A stretch of DNA of 64,000 nt from Glandiceps talaboti. Lineage: Eukaryota > Hemichordata > Enteropneusta > Spengelidae. The stretch spans positions 1,222,842-1,286,841 of the forward strand of contig NC_135569.1 of assembly GCF_964340395.1 (NCBI RefSeq). Reading direction: 5' to 3'. The notes under the pieces are model-generated. The model saw only the letters and a list, made by a program, of their open reading frames with translations, was not told the DNA's origin and did no database searches. Positions 1-13,170 of the stretch are shown here, piece after piece. Numbering within the stretch: the first letter of the stretch is position 1; each line of letters begins with the position of its first letter. A program made the position numbers and the translations under genes.

Positions 1-3000
1 GTATGTAATATATATAAAATGCTGTAACACGTCGTGGCATAGCGAAGGTGCATGATTTAAAAGCATTAGTTTGTAATAGTCCCATTGGTAACACACTGTG
101 CTATAATACTTAATTGCAATTATTTGCCAGTGAAATTCATATTACCTGAAACTCGGCTTCTCTTATTACAAATTTGATACTGGAGATTACGTCTTACTGC
201 GCTACAAATACCATTTCGTCATTAAATACGATTTAATTAGACACAGTTGATGCGTTTGACTCCTTTGAGGTGAAAGGTCAAATTGTGTAAATTGAAAACG
301 GCTATTTTTCCATTATAATAGTTAAATATAAACCTTTTGTTGATTAAAATCCAGTAAATTATTTTTTGGAGTACGAATGTGCGACTGCATATACCTATAA
401 TTGTTAATTTTATTACAGAACGTTGCTGCGTTTGAGCAAGCTATGTGCTTGAGAACGAATGTGTAATGTCATAGTACGCTGTGTTTATCCTTCGGCAAAT
501 AAATGTTTGCGTTCTCAACCATATTCTCTTACAAAACACATCCCCCACACCACTCTATTATTTATGTATCATAAAAAAACACCGGAAGAAGTATTTATAA
601 AAAAAAAAGAGCCGACCTTGCCGACCTGAAGCATGTATTATATAGTCGTTTCTTATATAATAAGATGGACTGTCCGACATTTAACACTTCGACCCGTGTA
701 CTTCGAACATATTCCGTTTGAATTGCTGTTCGAATATAACCACGGATTTTTTTAACCTCTGACCTTTGAACTTGTACAACACACGACACCATTTTTGAAT
801 ATATAAAGTGAACTTTGACATTAATGTTATATATTTCATTTCTGTTCACACTATATAACAGATCAAAGATACGAATGCCTGTTTTTTTATTTCTGTAAAA
901 TAAAGTCACTTTTGAATCAAAATTTTGAAAACCTTTTATAAACTTGGATTATTCCTTTGGTTCCTATAAAAAATAATAGAACGAAACAGTTCAAATTCTA
1001 AGAAACACACTATTTTTGCTACATATTTTGGAGGGAAAGTAACTGAGGATTCACCACTCCTGAAACATTTATTGAATTTTGTAAAACGTATTCAGGAAGG
1101 GAAGTGTTTGTTCAAAATTGAGAACTTTGTCAGACGGAACGTTTAGACTATCCTCATTTGCATTCATCACAGACAGATGCTTAAGTGACAAACGTACGAA
1201 TAAAACAAAAATGTCAATTTGTAATGGCCGAAAACATCAGACAGTAGTGTGCGCTGTGGATTTCGCAGTGTGTCAGCATCATGAAATATTTGTATGCTTT
1301 GTCTGCATGGAATAACTGCACGATTGTCGGGTCATATACGTGAAGGGGTCTGGATTTTCACAAGTTGTTTGATGAGAAGATTGAATCCATTACTCATATA
1401 AGTCATCCAATACAAGGATGGTGTGAGATACAAACAGCTGTAACACACACTGCCAATGAGAACATGTCAAATATGACGTATGTATGTTGTCAAACCACCT
1501 GATTTGAAGGTGAACATATGTGAGTTCGTGTTCATATAAACATTGTGCTAGCAAATTGCCCATGGACGCTTTCAGTGATACGTCCACCGTGGATGCGTAT
1601 TTGTAAACTTTGACAATTTTACCTTCAACAACTACCGCTTCAAGAGTCACTAAAATTGGAGTAGCAATGACGATACTGCCAATGGTAGATATCCTTCAAT
1701 GACTTAGTTTTGGCAATATGCCAACAACCGAGAAAATATTGACATTTTAGAAAACGTATTATCCACGGCACAAATCTTGGATTACAAGTTACAGTTATCA
1801 ACTTTCATATTGGAATTGTGTAAGATTATATGACAGATATAGATACAAGAATGTCAATTTTTTCTTAGTATGAAATATCTCAATAATTTTATCCACAAAC
1901 ATCTGACTGATTTTATGAACGCACTTTGTCTAAATATACAATTAGATATTACTCCCCAATATTTATTCGTCAGCTAATGAAATTACAAGTGACCTAGGAG
2001 GTCTTGTTAACTTAAATCGGAGATGTAGCAACAAGACCCCTTAAGTAATGAGTAGTTTCCCACTGAATGAAAGCAACTGTTGAGGAAGACATGTGCAAAC
2101 ATAATTATGAAAAAAAATGGAGGAAATAAATGGTGAATTCTGTATGGTTTGATTCATACTTGTAGCACCGCAGAACGAATGCTTAGTCTGGCATTGTCAT
2201 GACGTAGAATGACATACGAGAAGATATATTCCTTATTTTCTATTCGAACGAGTACAACTTGGCTTGCGATTGGTATTACAGAAGAATATCCAAGTGGTTA
2301 AACACCCACTTGCGAATGATACAAGTTACATGTATCTTGGGATTAAGTTTTACATGTAAAAAGGGATTTCAAATGTGACGGACTCCGGGTACAAATTTTA
2401 AAAGTGAGAAATTGCCATCTCAAAATAACTTCAATAAAGTCAGGTACCAAGGACTTTCGCGCCAAAATTATCATTTTAATGGTCTTGTGTTGGCCAGTTT
2501 TTATGTGCACTGAGTTAATGAAATTCGAAAGAATTCTCGTTTGAATTGCCGTTATTGATACATTTTGTGTCAACGTTATTGAAGGCCATGCAGCAGGATC
2601 ATGTTTGTATGTTGTATTTAGTATGACCAAATGTGCCTCGAACTTATATAAAGGCCATGTGGTGCATTCAAGCTCTGTTATGGCAAGACAGTTAGTAAAT
2701 GGGTTTATGAACAAATCTAAATGACGACAACACACAGGAAATGGTAGCAGCTGCAGGAGCTACGGAAAGGCGGTACATTACGCAGTTTGATCTGTTTGGA
2801 GTGTCGAATAGGAACAACAGACGGATTGGACGGCCTACGAATATCACTCGAGTACCAGATTGAACTTTTTCACCGAACTTGGAATAAGTAATCTATTTGT
2901 GGACAAACGTATGCATTTAGTCAATTGTTTATTATAGAGTGCAGACGATCAGATTGGTATATCGCAGTGGATTTTATGCAAACAAAAATGGAATATGAAT

Positions 3001-3068
3001 ATTGTGAAAGAAAAATGTAACGAGTCGGCTCACAAATATTGCCATTTTAAAAGATTATATTTGAACGA
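1..3068. other. AT-rich non-coding stretch
   Basis: I see no convincing gene here. Two minus-strand open frames (1390-1650 and 2343-2735) lack recognisable domains and clear splice context. An E2F-like site sits near 2455-2468. Confidence 0.5.
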
Positions 3069-3072
3069 TTCC

Positions 3073-3300
3073 GATTTCAGTACAATTTAGATGATTTCAG
3101 TACAATTTAGATGATTTCAGTACAATTTAGATGATTTCAGTACAATTTAGATGATTTCAGTACAATTTAGATGATTTCAGTACAATTTAGATGATTTCAG
3201 TACAATTTAGATGATTTCAGTACAATTTAGATGATTTCAGTACAATTTAGATGATTTCAGTACAATTTAGATGATTTCAGTACAATTTAGATGATTTCAG
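3073..3300. repeat. 20-bp minisatellite, about 11.4 copies
   Basis: The unit gatttcagtacaatttagat repeats head to tail with almost no variation, which suggests recent expansion. There are no spacers, so it is not a CRISPR array. Confidence 0.97.
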
Positions 3301-3375
3301 AACCTATATTAATGTATTTACTCACTTTAGATACATGAACAAATCAATCTGATGTAAAAATGAATATTTAAATAA

Positions 3376-3682
<307 letters not shown>

Positions 3683-3719
3683 GATGGTTGAACACATGAA
3701 AAGCAAATCAATTAATATT

Positions 3720-4543
3720 ATATAGTAATACTTCGCAAGTTATTTATGTTGAATATACAAGATCTCTTCCTTTTGTAAAATTCAAAGACAGTAGTCCAAA
3801 ATGTATTCAATTACTTCTATAGTTCAATAGTTTAATCTTTATGGAAACAGCAATCCAAAACCTAATTTGCTTTTTTAAATTTTTTAGTTATTCCAATTGA
3901 TTTTTGAATCATTAATAGAAATAAATTTGCATCAAAATATTGGAGTAAAATTGATTAAATTAAAAAGATAACCGCAAAATATAAAACTGTAGTCTTATAG
4001 ATCTGGAAGGAAAGTTTTGCGGACGTCAGCCAAGTGTGTCAGCTCTAGCCGAGTATGAATCAATATCTTTCGATCGAAATGTGTGTAATTTGCCTGCCGG
4101 GCTTTCAAATGACATGACGGTACTAAGTGGGTTTTTTTCTGTTGACGTATTCGACAATTGAGTCGTGTTGATCTTCCACGGAAGTAAGTCAACACCAAGC
4201 TATCACTCCACCTACAACGGCGTAACAGCCGTTATTTTATTAGCTAAGTAAAGTTAAACAGTTTGACAGATTTCATGTTGTAACAGAGGAGACGCTATAT
4301 TAAATTTCGTTCATGCCATAATTCACTAAACATGCAAAACACACTTTGGGTATTCACATATAAACAGATTTTCGTTAACAATTTTATATATATGGACACC
4401 TTTCTGTAAATAAAATTTGTATACACATACGTTTTTGTTTTATCTTTTAACACTTCCCAACATTATTTTGATTAGAAATATCTTGATGATCATCATAATA
4501 TTTTTTTTACTAAAACATTGCATCATGTGCAAACATTCTCATT
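3720..4543. other. non-coding stretch
   Basis: AT-rich sequence in which I see no gene, repeat array or RNA. Confidence 0.45.
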
Positions 4544-4650
4544 AAGTCATTCGGCAAAGAACATTCCGCCGAAATTACGTTATTCGGTAAGGAACATTCC
4601 CGCCAAAATTACGTTATTCGGTAAGGAACATTCCCGCCAAAATTAACTGG
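4544..4650. repeat. 34-bp tandem repeat with E2F-like core, about 3 copies
   Basis: Units of about 34 bp contain ttcccgccaaaatta (4597 and 4631) or a diverged form (about 4565). The core is the reverse complement of the E2F consensus TTTGGCGGGAA. Confidence 0.85.
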
Positions 4651-5668
4651 AAATATTTTCTTTTCCCTTTTCTTCTAATATATTTTTCAAATAGACTTAA
4701 TTTCAGACTATAAACTTGAAACATGTTTGATTAATTTATGCAAACAATAAAGTTCAGTGTTACTACATTTCAAAATGTTTTCTTGAAAAATTTACTTTCA
4801 ATATTAATGAAAGAGATTACAAAGAACTGTAGTTATCTGAGCTATCAATTTTTATTCCTCGATTACCAAGATCCACGTGCACCGCTGGTCGCTACATCTT
4901 CCGGAAACGCCGGGGTGGGGGCCAGAAGTCAGCCCCACAGTGGAGTCTGGGTAACTGAGACTCACAACTTGAAATCCCTGAAGTAGATTCAGGGACTTGG
5001 TTGGAAAGCTGGGTTTGTTTTCGAGCCTGTTGATGTAGCACAAAGTTTAAACTTTCTTATTTGTATCAACATTACCTGTCACTTGTCAATCAAATGAATT
5101 AATATTATTCTGTTCACGTAATTATCCGTTAATTGAAGGCAACACAAATCGTAAAATCCTTATTCTAAGGAGTCCGTTTAAAATTGAAATCTTGTAATCT
5201 GCTGATTCATATCAGAAGCTTGGTTATCAGGCTTGACATTGTTGGTAACCAGCCCCCCCCCCCCTCCCCCATGCAACAGAATACAGACTGTAACAATACA
5301 ATCGGCCCTGAATAACAGTGAACACGACAAGACTCTTGTCTAAAACATTGTAGAACGCAACAAAACCATCTCTTAAATGGCGGGAACTTGTCTGCAGACG
5401 ATAAAACAACCAGGGCATTCAGTTGTAAGCACAAAATGTGAACTAAAATTGAGTATCTTTACATACAGGATTTCATATTGATATTTTGTCTACTTACTAT
5501 AATCTAACATTGCTTTTGTTGATAGGATTTGATCACATAATTATATTCTATTATATTAGATTCTAATCCGATTGTGCTCTTGAATGTAAGATTTTTATCT
5601 GATATTGTTTTTATGTATTCGATTTCAATACCACGTCGTTAGTGTCAATATCCAGCATATAGTATCTT
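4651..5668. other. non-coding stretch with GC-rich patch
   Basis: A patch at 4860-4995 is clearly more GC-rich than its surroundings and open on the plus strand, ending at the stop near 4984. It may be a retroposon fragment, but no family is recognised. A poly-C run lies near 5253-5265. Confidence 0.4.
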
Positions 5669-5794
5669 GTTAGTGCCCTGAGTTTATACACGACAGAATT
5701 ACAACTAACTGTGACGTAATAAAGGCACTGTGTTAGTGCCCTGAGTTTATACACGACTGAATTACAACTAACTGTGACGTAATAAAAGGCACTG
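5669..5794. repeat. 63-bp tandem duplication
   Basis: Two almost identical copies start at 5669 and 5732 with gttagtgccctgag and end with gtgacgtaataaaggcac. Confidence 0.9.
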
Positions 5795-6079
5795 GATAAA
5801 GAACGAAGGTTTCAATTGGTAAATGTGTCACTCTCGAAAGCCAGAGCATATATTCGCGTTGATTTGTGCAAAGACTTGGACAGTGTCATTTCTTTCTTAC
5901 AAATTATGTAGTAGTGAAATTATGATATTATGGTCGACCCATTCATGTGATTACAATGGTCAGGTGACTTGTTAACTTTCCAGGCTTAAAAATATTGAAA
6001 GAAAAATAACATTATTATTTGTCAAATTGAAGTTTTAGGAAATCTATCGTCCCACCACCTTGATGTTTTTTGGTCTTTT

Positions 6080-6424
6080 GTTTGATTTTTATGTAGTGCT
6101 CTGTGCTCAAAGCGCTTTACAATTATTACCCCTGGCAAGGATCTATAGCGACACAATGGCCTTTTATACTTCCTCAACTCCCTGGGGAGCATACAATCCA
6201 TTGCAGCCTTTATAAGCGCATGGGATTAAAGCATTCACATTGCAACCTCTATCCTACCAGGTCCCCATTAATACAGATGGGTTGACTTAGGCACAATCGT
6301 GATTCAAATCTTGCCTTAGGACTTTAGCCATTCAGAACAAACGGCAGCGACCGGGGCTCGAACCTTCAACCTGCATCTTCCAAGCCGGCTACTCTAACCA
6401 TTCGACAATCACGACTCCATATTG
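6080..6424 (-). mobile_element. tRNA-derived SINE
   Basis: Read on the minus strand, the 5' end (6424) starts with a tRNA-like head. It has a box-A-like segment (GTCGAATGGTTAGAG) and a good box B (GGTTCGAGCCC) about 35 bases later. The body then runs to a segment complementary to caaagcgctttacaattatt near 6110. The head shows RNA polymerase III promoter elements, and the body is unrelated to tRNA. The outer boundary at 6080 is approximate. Confidence 0.8.
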
Positions 6425-9400
6425 AATGATGCATTGTGGGTAATATGGTTATTACTCTATTAATATCCACGAAATAATCATTATTGTAAACAATTTGTCA
6501 CATTTGGGTAAGACAACAAATAATCGAGTCTTGGGGGGGGGGGGCTCAGATTCTAGAACTTGCTATCCTTCCGATTTCTCCAGCTTGGGACTACCCATAA
6601 CCCTTTGCATCTCAGCTGAGTAGGCTCCATTTTGTATTACAAATTGGGCAATTGTAATTACCACAGAGAGGAAGCCATGACACATGAACGTTGTAAATGT
6701 TCTAATAGATTATCATAATTTCAATCCGTGAAGCTTTTGTGCATCAGTACGTATAATTAATTTCGAATTAAACGAACATGTCAAACATTATTGCTTTGTA
6801 ATGATTTACGACCTGCAGATAACAGATTTGCATATATATTAATAAAACATGACTGCTGAAGATATCTCCCTAGACATTTCGTTATCGTCTTTAAAATAAC
6901 ATTGTAAAACTTGAGGCAATTTTGACACTGAAATTTTGACACAACTCTTTGATGAGAATAATCTTTATAGTTCCTGTCTAAAATAAGTGCCCAAAGCGCC
7001 AAAATGTTGCATATATACGAACAAGAAATTGTTACAATATAAAGGCGGGAAAAGAGTACAATTTATATCATTTTGACACAAAATCATTCATGGAAATACT
7101 AAATGTATATTTTTACCGTCTAAAATATGAGCCAAAGGGAGCCAATATGTTATATACAAACAAGAAATGGGTCACAATGAGCGGGAAAGGAGTCAAATTT
7201 ATGATAATTTTTACGCCAAAATTCAGACACAAATTCATTCATAAAAATGCGGGAAAGGACTGGGGACTTTAAAGACCGCAAAAACGAGACCAATTCTTCA
7301 TCATTTGCACATCATTGATTCTCAATGAACGCGAATTGAATCGAGTCACCACTCATTATGTAAATATAATGCCAATGCTATGCAAATCCATCAATTTGTA
7401 GCAACAAAAGATCCCTGGGAGGGCAGCGAGTTCATTTTACCTGATCAGAAACAAAAATGAAAGTTCTAAAATTAGTAACAATATTAGACGCAAACTGTCA
7501 ATTGCTCAAAAAACGTAATATCATTCTCTTTTTAACATTCGTACGGTTTCGGAGAACAACGAATTCCCCTGTCAGTATCGCATATATGCAACACTTTTGC
7601 GGTCCATACGGACACGTACGTTCTTAATGGCTAAAATATTGGCATATGTACAAGATTTGTATGCAGCAGAACTATAGTCCTATTGACAACGCTTGGTTAT
7701 GATGAATGCACTGTATACGAGAGACGCCCACCTAGCCTCATAAAGATGTCGACAACGGCTGTTTTCCAAACACAACATCAAGAATTCATGATACCCCCAC
7801 AACATATGTGCACCGTCCAAATATTCTTTTGTCATGGATTAATCTGCTGATATAAAAAAAAGCTATGACTATTTACCTAGAGTATATCTATATATACACA
7901 GATGTAAATTAATGTTGATCGTTAACATTTCATATCCATCTATTTCTATTACCATGGAAACTAAAACTTTACTACTGGATGATTCGGCTATAGGTTTTTG
8001 CATGTTTCATTGGCTTCCTTAATTGCGATGAGTTAAAATGTAAATAAGTGATATCTAAAAACTATTTATATAATAATGTATTATTTCATACTTAAATCCG
8101 GAAATTGGACTACCTTTTCAATTATTCTTAATTCCTGTTTATTTATTGTTCGTGTGTCAGGCTACCTGAACAAAATGTTTCTATTGGTTGAAAGCTTTGA
8201 TGACGTCAATATTGTAGTATCGTCTACTACTTTCCCACTAAAATCATTTCAACATTTTTTATTTTTCTGAAACGTTTTCTCCTGCTATTAAACTTTACAG
8301 CTGAAAAACTGTCTTTCCTTGTTTTCCGATAAAATTATCAAAACATTTCGTTCTTTTTGTTGTTTTTATGGTTCTGTTCCCACGACTTGAATACCAGTCT
8401 TTTTTTTTTTAAATTTCCCGCTAAAATTGATTCATCAAACTAAGAGCGAGAAACCATGTCTTAAAGCGGCATATCGGTAACCATTAGTCTTGAGATAAAT
8501 TTTAAGCCGGATTTTCAGTCAAAACGATATCAGATGCTACACTACTACACTCCTAAACTAGAAATGTGGGTTATAGCAAAAAGTTGAATTTGGAAAGTCG
8601 TAAAAACTATGTACCGTACGTTAGTTTTCCTTTAAGCTTGGTAAGAGGATGATTTTTTTTAAAATACTACTTTTTCAAGTATCAAGATTCACATACACCC
8701 AATGCAGTTATCAAATGTGCACATCGCCGGTCTTACAAAACATAGTTGTTCTCTGTAGCAATACTACCATCAACAAGTCCGTGCGTGCACATCGACTGGA
8801 TATACACGGTCTTTTACCCATTGGAATGCTATTAGTGTATTTATTCCCTGTTATTTCTATCTAGATAATGTTAAATATTCAGCTGCCCATCTACCGATAT
8901 TTATTTAACTGGAAATAATTTCTATTATTAATGTGTTGGTGTATGAATTTATCAAGCGAATCAGAGATTTCACGGACCCCTGGGAATTTGGTGCGGCGCT
9001 AACCATTCAATACGACGATGCATAGTTACACCGTATTGTCATACGGGCATGGAATTTCAAAATTCGGCATATGATACAGACTTTAATGTAGCCACTGTAG
9101 AAAACGGCACTTTCCGTGACATAATAATTGCACATTATATTGCCTATTTCGGTTGTTCACCTCTTCTAAAATACTCTGAAATTCTATACTGCTGTGACGA
9201 ACACTGTAAATATGAGCTCATCAGTGAAACGATAGTATGAAAACAAACGGCGACAGAAACCACGGCATTCAGAACGAGGCAACAGGAGCAGACGACAACA
9301 CGTCTATTGACTTATCAAAAAAGTAAAAAACTGTTCAATTTTTGGTCGAGGTTTTTACAAGTTCTCATCACGTGATAGTCTGTTTACAGATGATAAAGAT

Positions 9401-9780
9401 CTGTTGCTAGGAATACATTAGCGATCATCGTCGCCTGAAAGCAGACTGATCACACCAACGTTCATATCACCTAACAATTGAAATCCCCCGCATACTTTAG
9501 GTATGCATAACATGGACAACTGGTTCTAGTAACTCTATCCTGTTCGTCAATTAATAACACATTTCCTGTGCTGAAATAAATGGGTTAAAAGCCAAATATG
9601 CCTGCAGTCGATAACCATGTTATGTTTTGAATGCGAAACATTATGTCCGTTCTGCAACTTTGTGACCCCATGTGAATGAATACATATATGTAAGTAACAG
9701 ACGGCGTGACGTAGGATACTGCAAACTTGAAAACAGCATAAGTTCTGGAATAATAAAAAAATCGCAGAATTTGCACTTAC
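6425..9780. other. non-coding stretch
   Basis: No supportable gene. A G12 run lies at about 6533, and E2F-like gcgggaaa motifs occur near 7045 and 7172. It could hold later exons of the candidate first exon at 9862-9781, but I could not place any by phase. Confidence 0.4.
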
Positions 9781-9862
9781 CTGCTAAAATAACTTGGACA
9801 TATGTTACAAGGCAAGTACTCAGGAAGACGACAGAATTTAGAATATCGCGGATGGAAGCCAT
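9781..9862 (-). CDS. possible signal-peptide first exon of an unidentified gene
   Basis: ATG at 9862 in a good context (CCTATGG) opens 27 codons that look like a secretory signal: a short polar start, then a hydrophobic run ending VTYVQVILA. It ends in phase 1 at a strong donor (CAG, then GTAAGTGC). Phase-1 exits are typical of signal exons of modular extracellular proteins. The region just upstream (9863-10560) is more GC-rich than average, as a promoter might be. No downstream exon has been found, so the product is unknown and the exon may be a chance combination. Confidence 0.35.
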
Positions 9863-12540
9863 AGGGATGATGCTGTATACAATTAGCACACTGCAACAGC
9901 CCAGTATCATATACGGGGTTAATGTTTTATCTCCAAGTCACTTTCTTATCGTTGACGCCTGTTTTCGCTTGATGAAAATCACCAGATAAGGCTACGTAGT
10001 TGACGACATGCCGCATTGTGGACGGTCAGAGGACGAGACAACATATCCGTTTTGAACAGCTTGTTTGTATCGCTTGTACAGAAATCCACTGTACACGGGA
10101 CAGGACGGTGAAAACAACTGCATGCAAGAGAACGCTTTGTATTATACAAGAATGTATGAGATTCCGACCTTCTAGGAAGGGGTACACGATGGATCAAAGC
10201 AATGCCTATCAAGTAGAAATATCCATTCCCGCGAGCTTTCGATCCATGCATTCGAGAAATCAAATATTTTTCAACTCCGGGGTTCCGTAATAGTACCAAC
10301 GTCGTGAATATAATACAGCTGCGTTTGAATGAATGCTCGCATGTACACCTCGCACTGGATACGTAGAACGACAATATAAGTGTCACGTGACTGAGGCCCG
10401 CTTGGGACATGGCAAAGCCCGACCAATCGGACTCGAATAGAGCTAAACGGGTACGCTGGTGGCGAAGTACCTCCTCGATGGAAAGATCTTGTACTTAATC
10501 ACGTGTTGATTAATTCAACACATTTCAAACAACGAAACACCTGGCAATGATCGACAAGTATAGCTTGTGTTACTACGAAATTTCCCCGTCGAGTATTTTC
10601 AACAAAATTATCATTTTTTCGGTAACTTTCTGTCACAGCACAACATACGGTAGACTAGTGTCATAGCAAGTCTAATAATGTATAAATTGTTCCCTAAAAT
10701 TGTGTCACTTTCGCACCAAATTAAATTGACAAAAAATAATAGTTTTTTCACAAATGTATCAGGTGATGAATCTTGCGTATTAAAGGGATACACACGGTCC
10801 ATGTCGTCACCTCCAATTTTTTTTAGTATTGCTCTGGTATCGAAATTAATTGATAACAATTTGTTATTTTTATCTAAAACAAAACATTTTCCTAAAAAAT
10901 GTTTCAGTTGCAGCTAGTGCAGAATATTTATTGGTAGTATCCTAACGCTTTGTGAAAGGAACATTGTAAACTAGTACAGCGATTATTGAAACTACCGTCA
11001 AACGGCAACCATTACATCATATTATGCAAATTGAGTCAATGACGTAATATCGTATCTCTAGTGAGTGTGCTTTAACGAGAAATGGAGACAAGACAGTGGA
11101 TCAAAGAGAGGTGCTATGAAATATTTGATTACTAATTTCGAATACAATGTATCATCATGCAAAACGTTCAGAGGACTTGATTTTTCAAACTCTCTTGCCA
11201 AGAACAAAATGTTTTATAGGTTATTCTTATGGGCATGCTTTATCTCTCCGTTTCCAATTTATATTTATTCCATATTAGCCTGCGGTTAACTCTGATTGCA
11301 AAGGAGATGAAGAACAAGCACCTTACTACATATAAACCGATGACAACCTCGTTGTCAATAATCTCGCAATCCAGAGCTGTTATTTCTCCCGCGACATCTT
11401 GGAATGTGCCGTAAAAGAGGGTGTGGTTTACGACGATGGTCGTCAACAGGGCAGATCAAACGATCACATTTAGAAACCGAACTTTCAGCTCACTAAAATA
11501 GACACAAACTGAAACTATTGTCAGAAGTTCAGAAAAATGTAGCGAAGCCTGTGTTTACACATGGCGAAAGTTTAGGTGAGCTACTAGTATTTCTCTTGTG
11601 AAGTTAAATTTATTACTTTAAAACCATTGTTATTAGATTACACAAGTGGGTGATAGCAGTGACTCTGTTCTGTTGATGTAATCACGCCGTAATCAATATA
11701 GTGTAAACTTTGGAAGTCTCCAAACATAATGATGGAGGTCATCATAAACACCGCCCCCATGTGAGTATAGTTAAACCGTCAACGTTCTCTGAAAGTAATG
11801 GCTTCTATCAAGATGTCTCAACAATAGTACTAGTTTTAGTTTGTCCATCTTAGTTAACCCATAGACCTACGTAGGGTCTTTATAGTTAATCGAAAGCTCG
11901 GTTTCTTATGTCGTATCTCATATATGGCTGTCATAGGTAACCGCATATCTTTTACATGCATTGAATTGCGTTGTTACTATACCGGATTTACACACGACTC
12001 TACAATCATAACATTATATCTATTTTTGTCGCAGTTCTGTCCGTTTCTAATCTTTACGAGCAGTGTGTACAAAATTCCTGTTAACAGTCATCTGGCGTAT
12101 GTTGAAGATTTGTTAGATAATTTATCACTGTTGATGCACCGTCAAAAAGAAATCACCTTAAATTTAAACACTGACGTTAAAGTTTTACGGCGTTTTACCC
12201 TGATGGTATGATGATTTCCAAGTACGCCAATGCCCTTACTAAATCGTAAATTTTTAAGATGTATCACACACATAGGCCGTCAATATTATCACACCAATAC
12301 ATGGTTCTTGCGCTGACCACTAGATTGTGTTCCGACGTACTTGTTACGAACAAAAATCTGCGATTTATCAAACCTTCACTGTTATGCACGATCAGTGATA
12401 CGCAACTCATTCATTATATAATATTTTATCATAACTATTGGTAACCAAATATCTAGGCAGGTAGAATAATTATCATTTCGATAATTCCTTTCAAAAGCGA
12501 AGTTGTCAAATCATTGGGTGTAAAAGAGAAGTACAGTTTC
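9863..12540. other. non-coding stretch
   Basis: Moderately GC-rich to about 10560, then AT-rich. Overlapping open frames on both strands at 9979-10410 have no domain signature. A short palindrome catagacctacgtagggtc lies near 11862-11881. Confidence 0.4.
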
Positions 12541-13170
12541 GTTAGATATGTTTAATTTTGGCGGGAAATGTAACAGTTTTATAATAAGTATTAGTTGTAT
12601 GATTCAATTATATTATAAAATTGAGGTGTGACAAAGAAAAACAAAGAATTTTTATTAAATAGTTTTGGCGGGAAAGTTACATAAATTCACAAACAAGTGT
12701 TATTTCAATGATCACAGTATAAAATAAAGTTCAGAAGAGACAAATATTTACAGATTTGAAAAATAAGAAAGAGTTATTGTCAAGTAGTTTTGGCAAGAAA
12801 GTAACATAACTGTATGATCAATTTTATTATCTCTATGATAATCGTTTTAGTCTAACGTGAAATTGAAATGTGACAATAATTTACAGAAAAACAAGGATTT
12901 TTGTCAAGTAATTTTGGCGGGAAAGTAACACAATTTTCATAATTCACGTATAAGAGGGATCTGAGTATTTAACTCCGATTTCAATCTAAAATAAAGTTGG
13001 TGTAATAAAAAAAAGTTACAAAAAGGGATTTTTGTTATCTAGTTCCGATAGGAAAGTATAGTTTCTCTCATCAGCAACAACTAAGTCTTATTTCTGTGAT
13101 TCCAAAATAAAATGTAATTGGAAATAAGATGTTTGCTAAGCAATCATGGCGGGAAAATCGTTTTATAATA
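12540..13170 (+). repeat. degenerate ~115-bp tandem repeat with E2F-like motif in each unit
   Basis: About six diverged units each contain TTTTGGCGGGAAAGTAACA or a close variant (12556, 12663, 12791, 12912, about 13050, 13145), followed by a run resembling taaaataaagtt. The same family appears reversed near 47950-48360. Confidence 0.75.

Noticed and set aside
2343-2735. 130-codon minus frame
   Set aside because: No recognisable motif, no clear acceptor or donor, and residue composition typical of chance frames in AT-rich DNA.
3073-3300. Regular short repeats resembling a CRISPR array
   Set aside because: Units are contiguous with no unique spacers, and the genome is eukaryotic.
9979-10410. 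143-codon minus frame overlapping a 96-codon plus frame
   Set aside because: Both strands are open because the region is GC-richer; no domain signature. A promoter-like region is a better reading.
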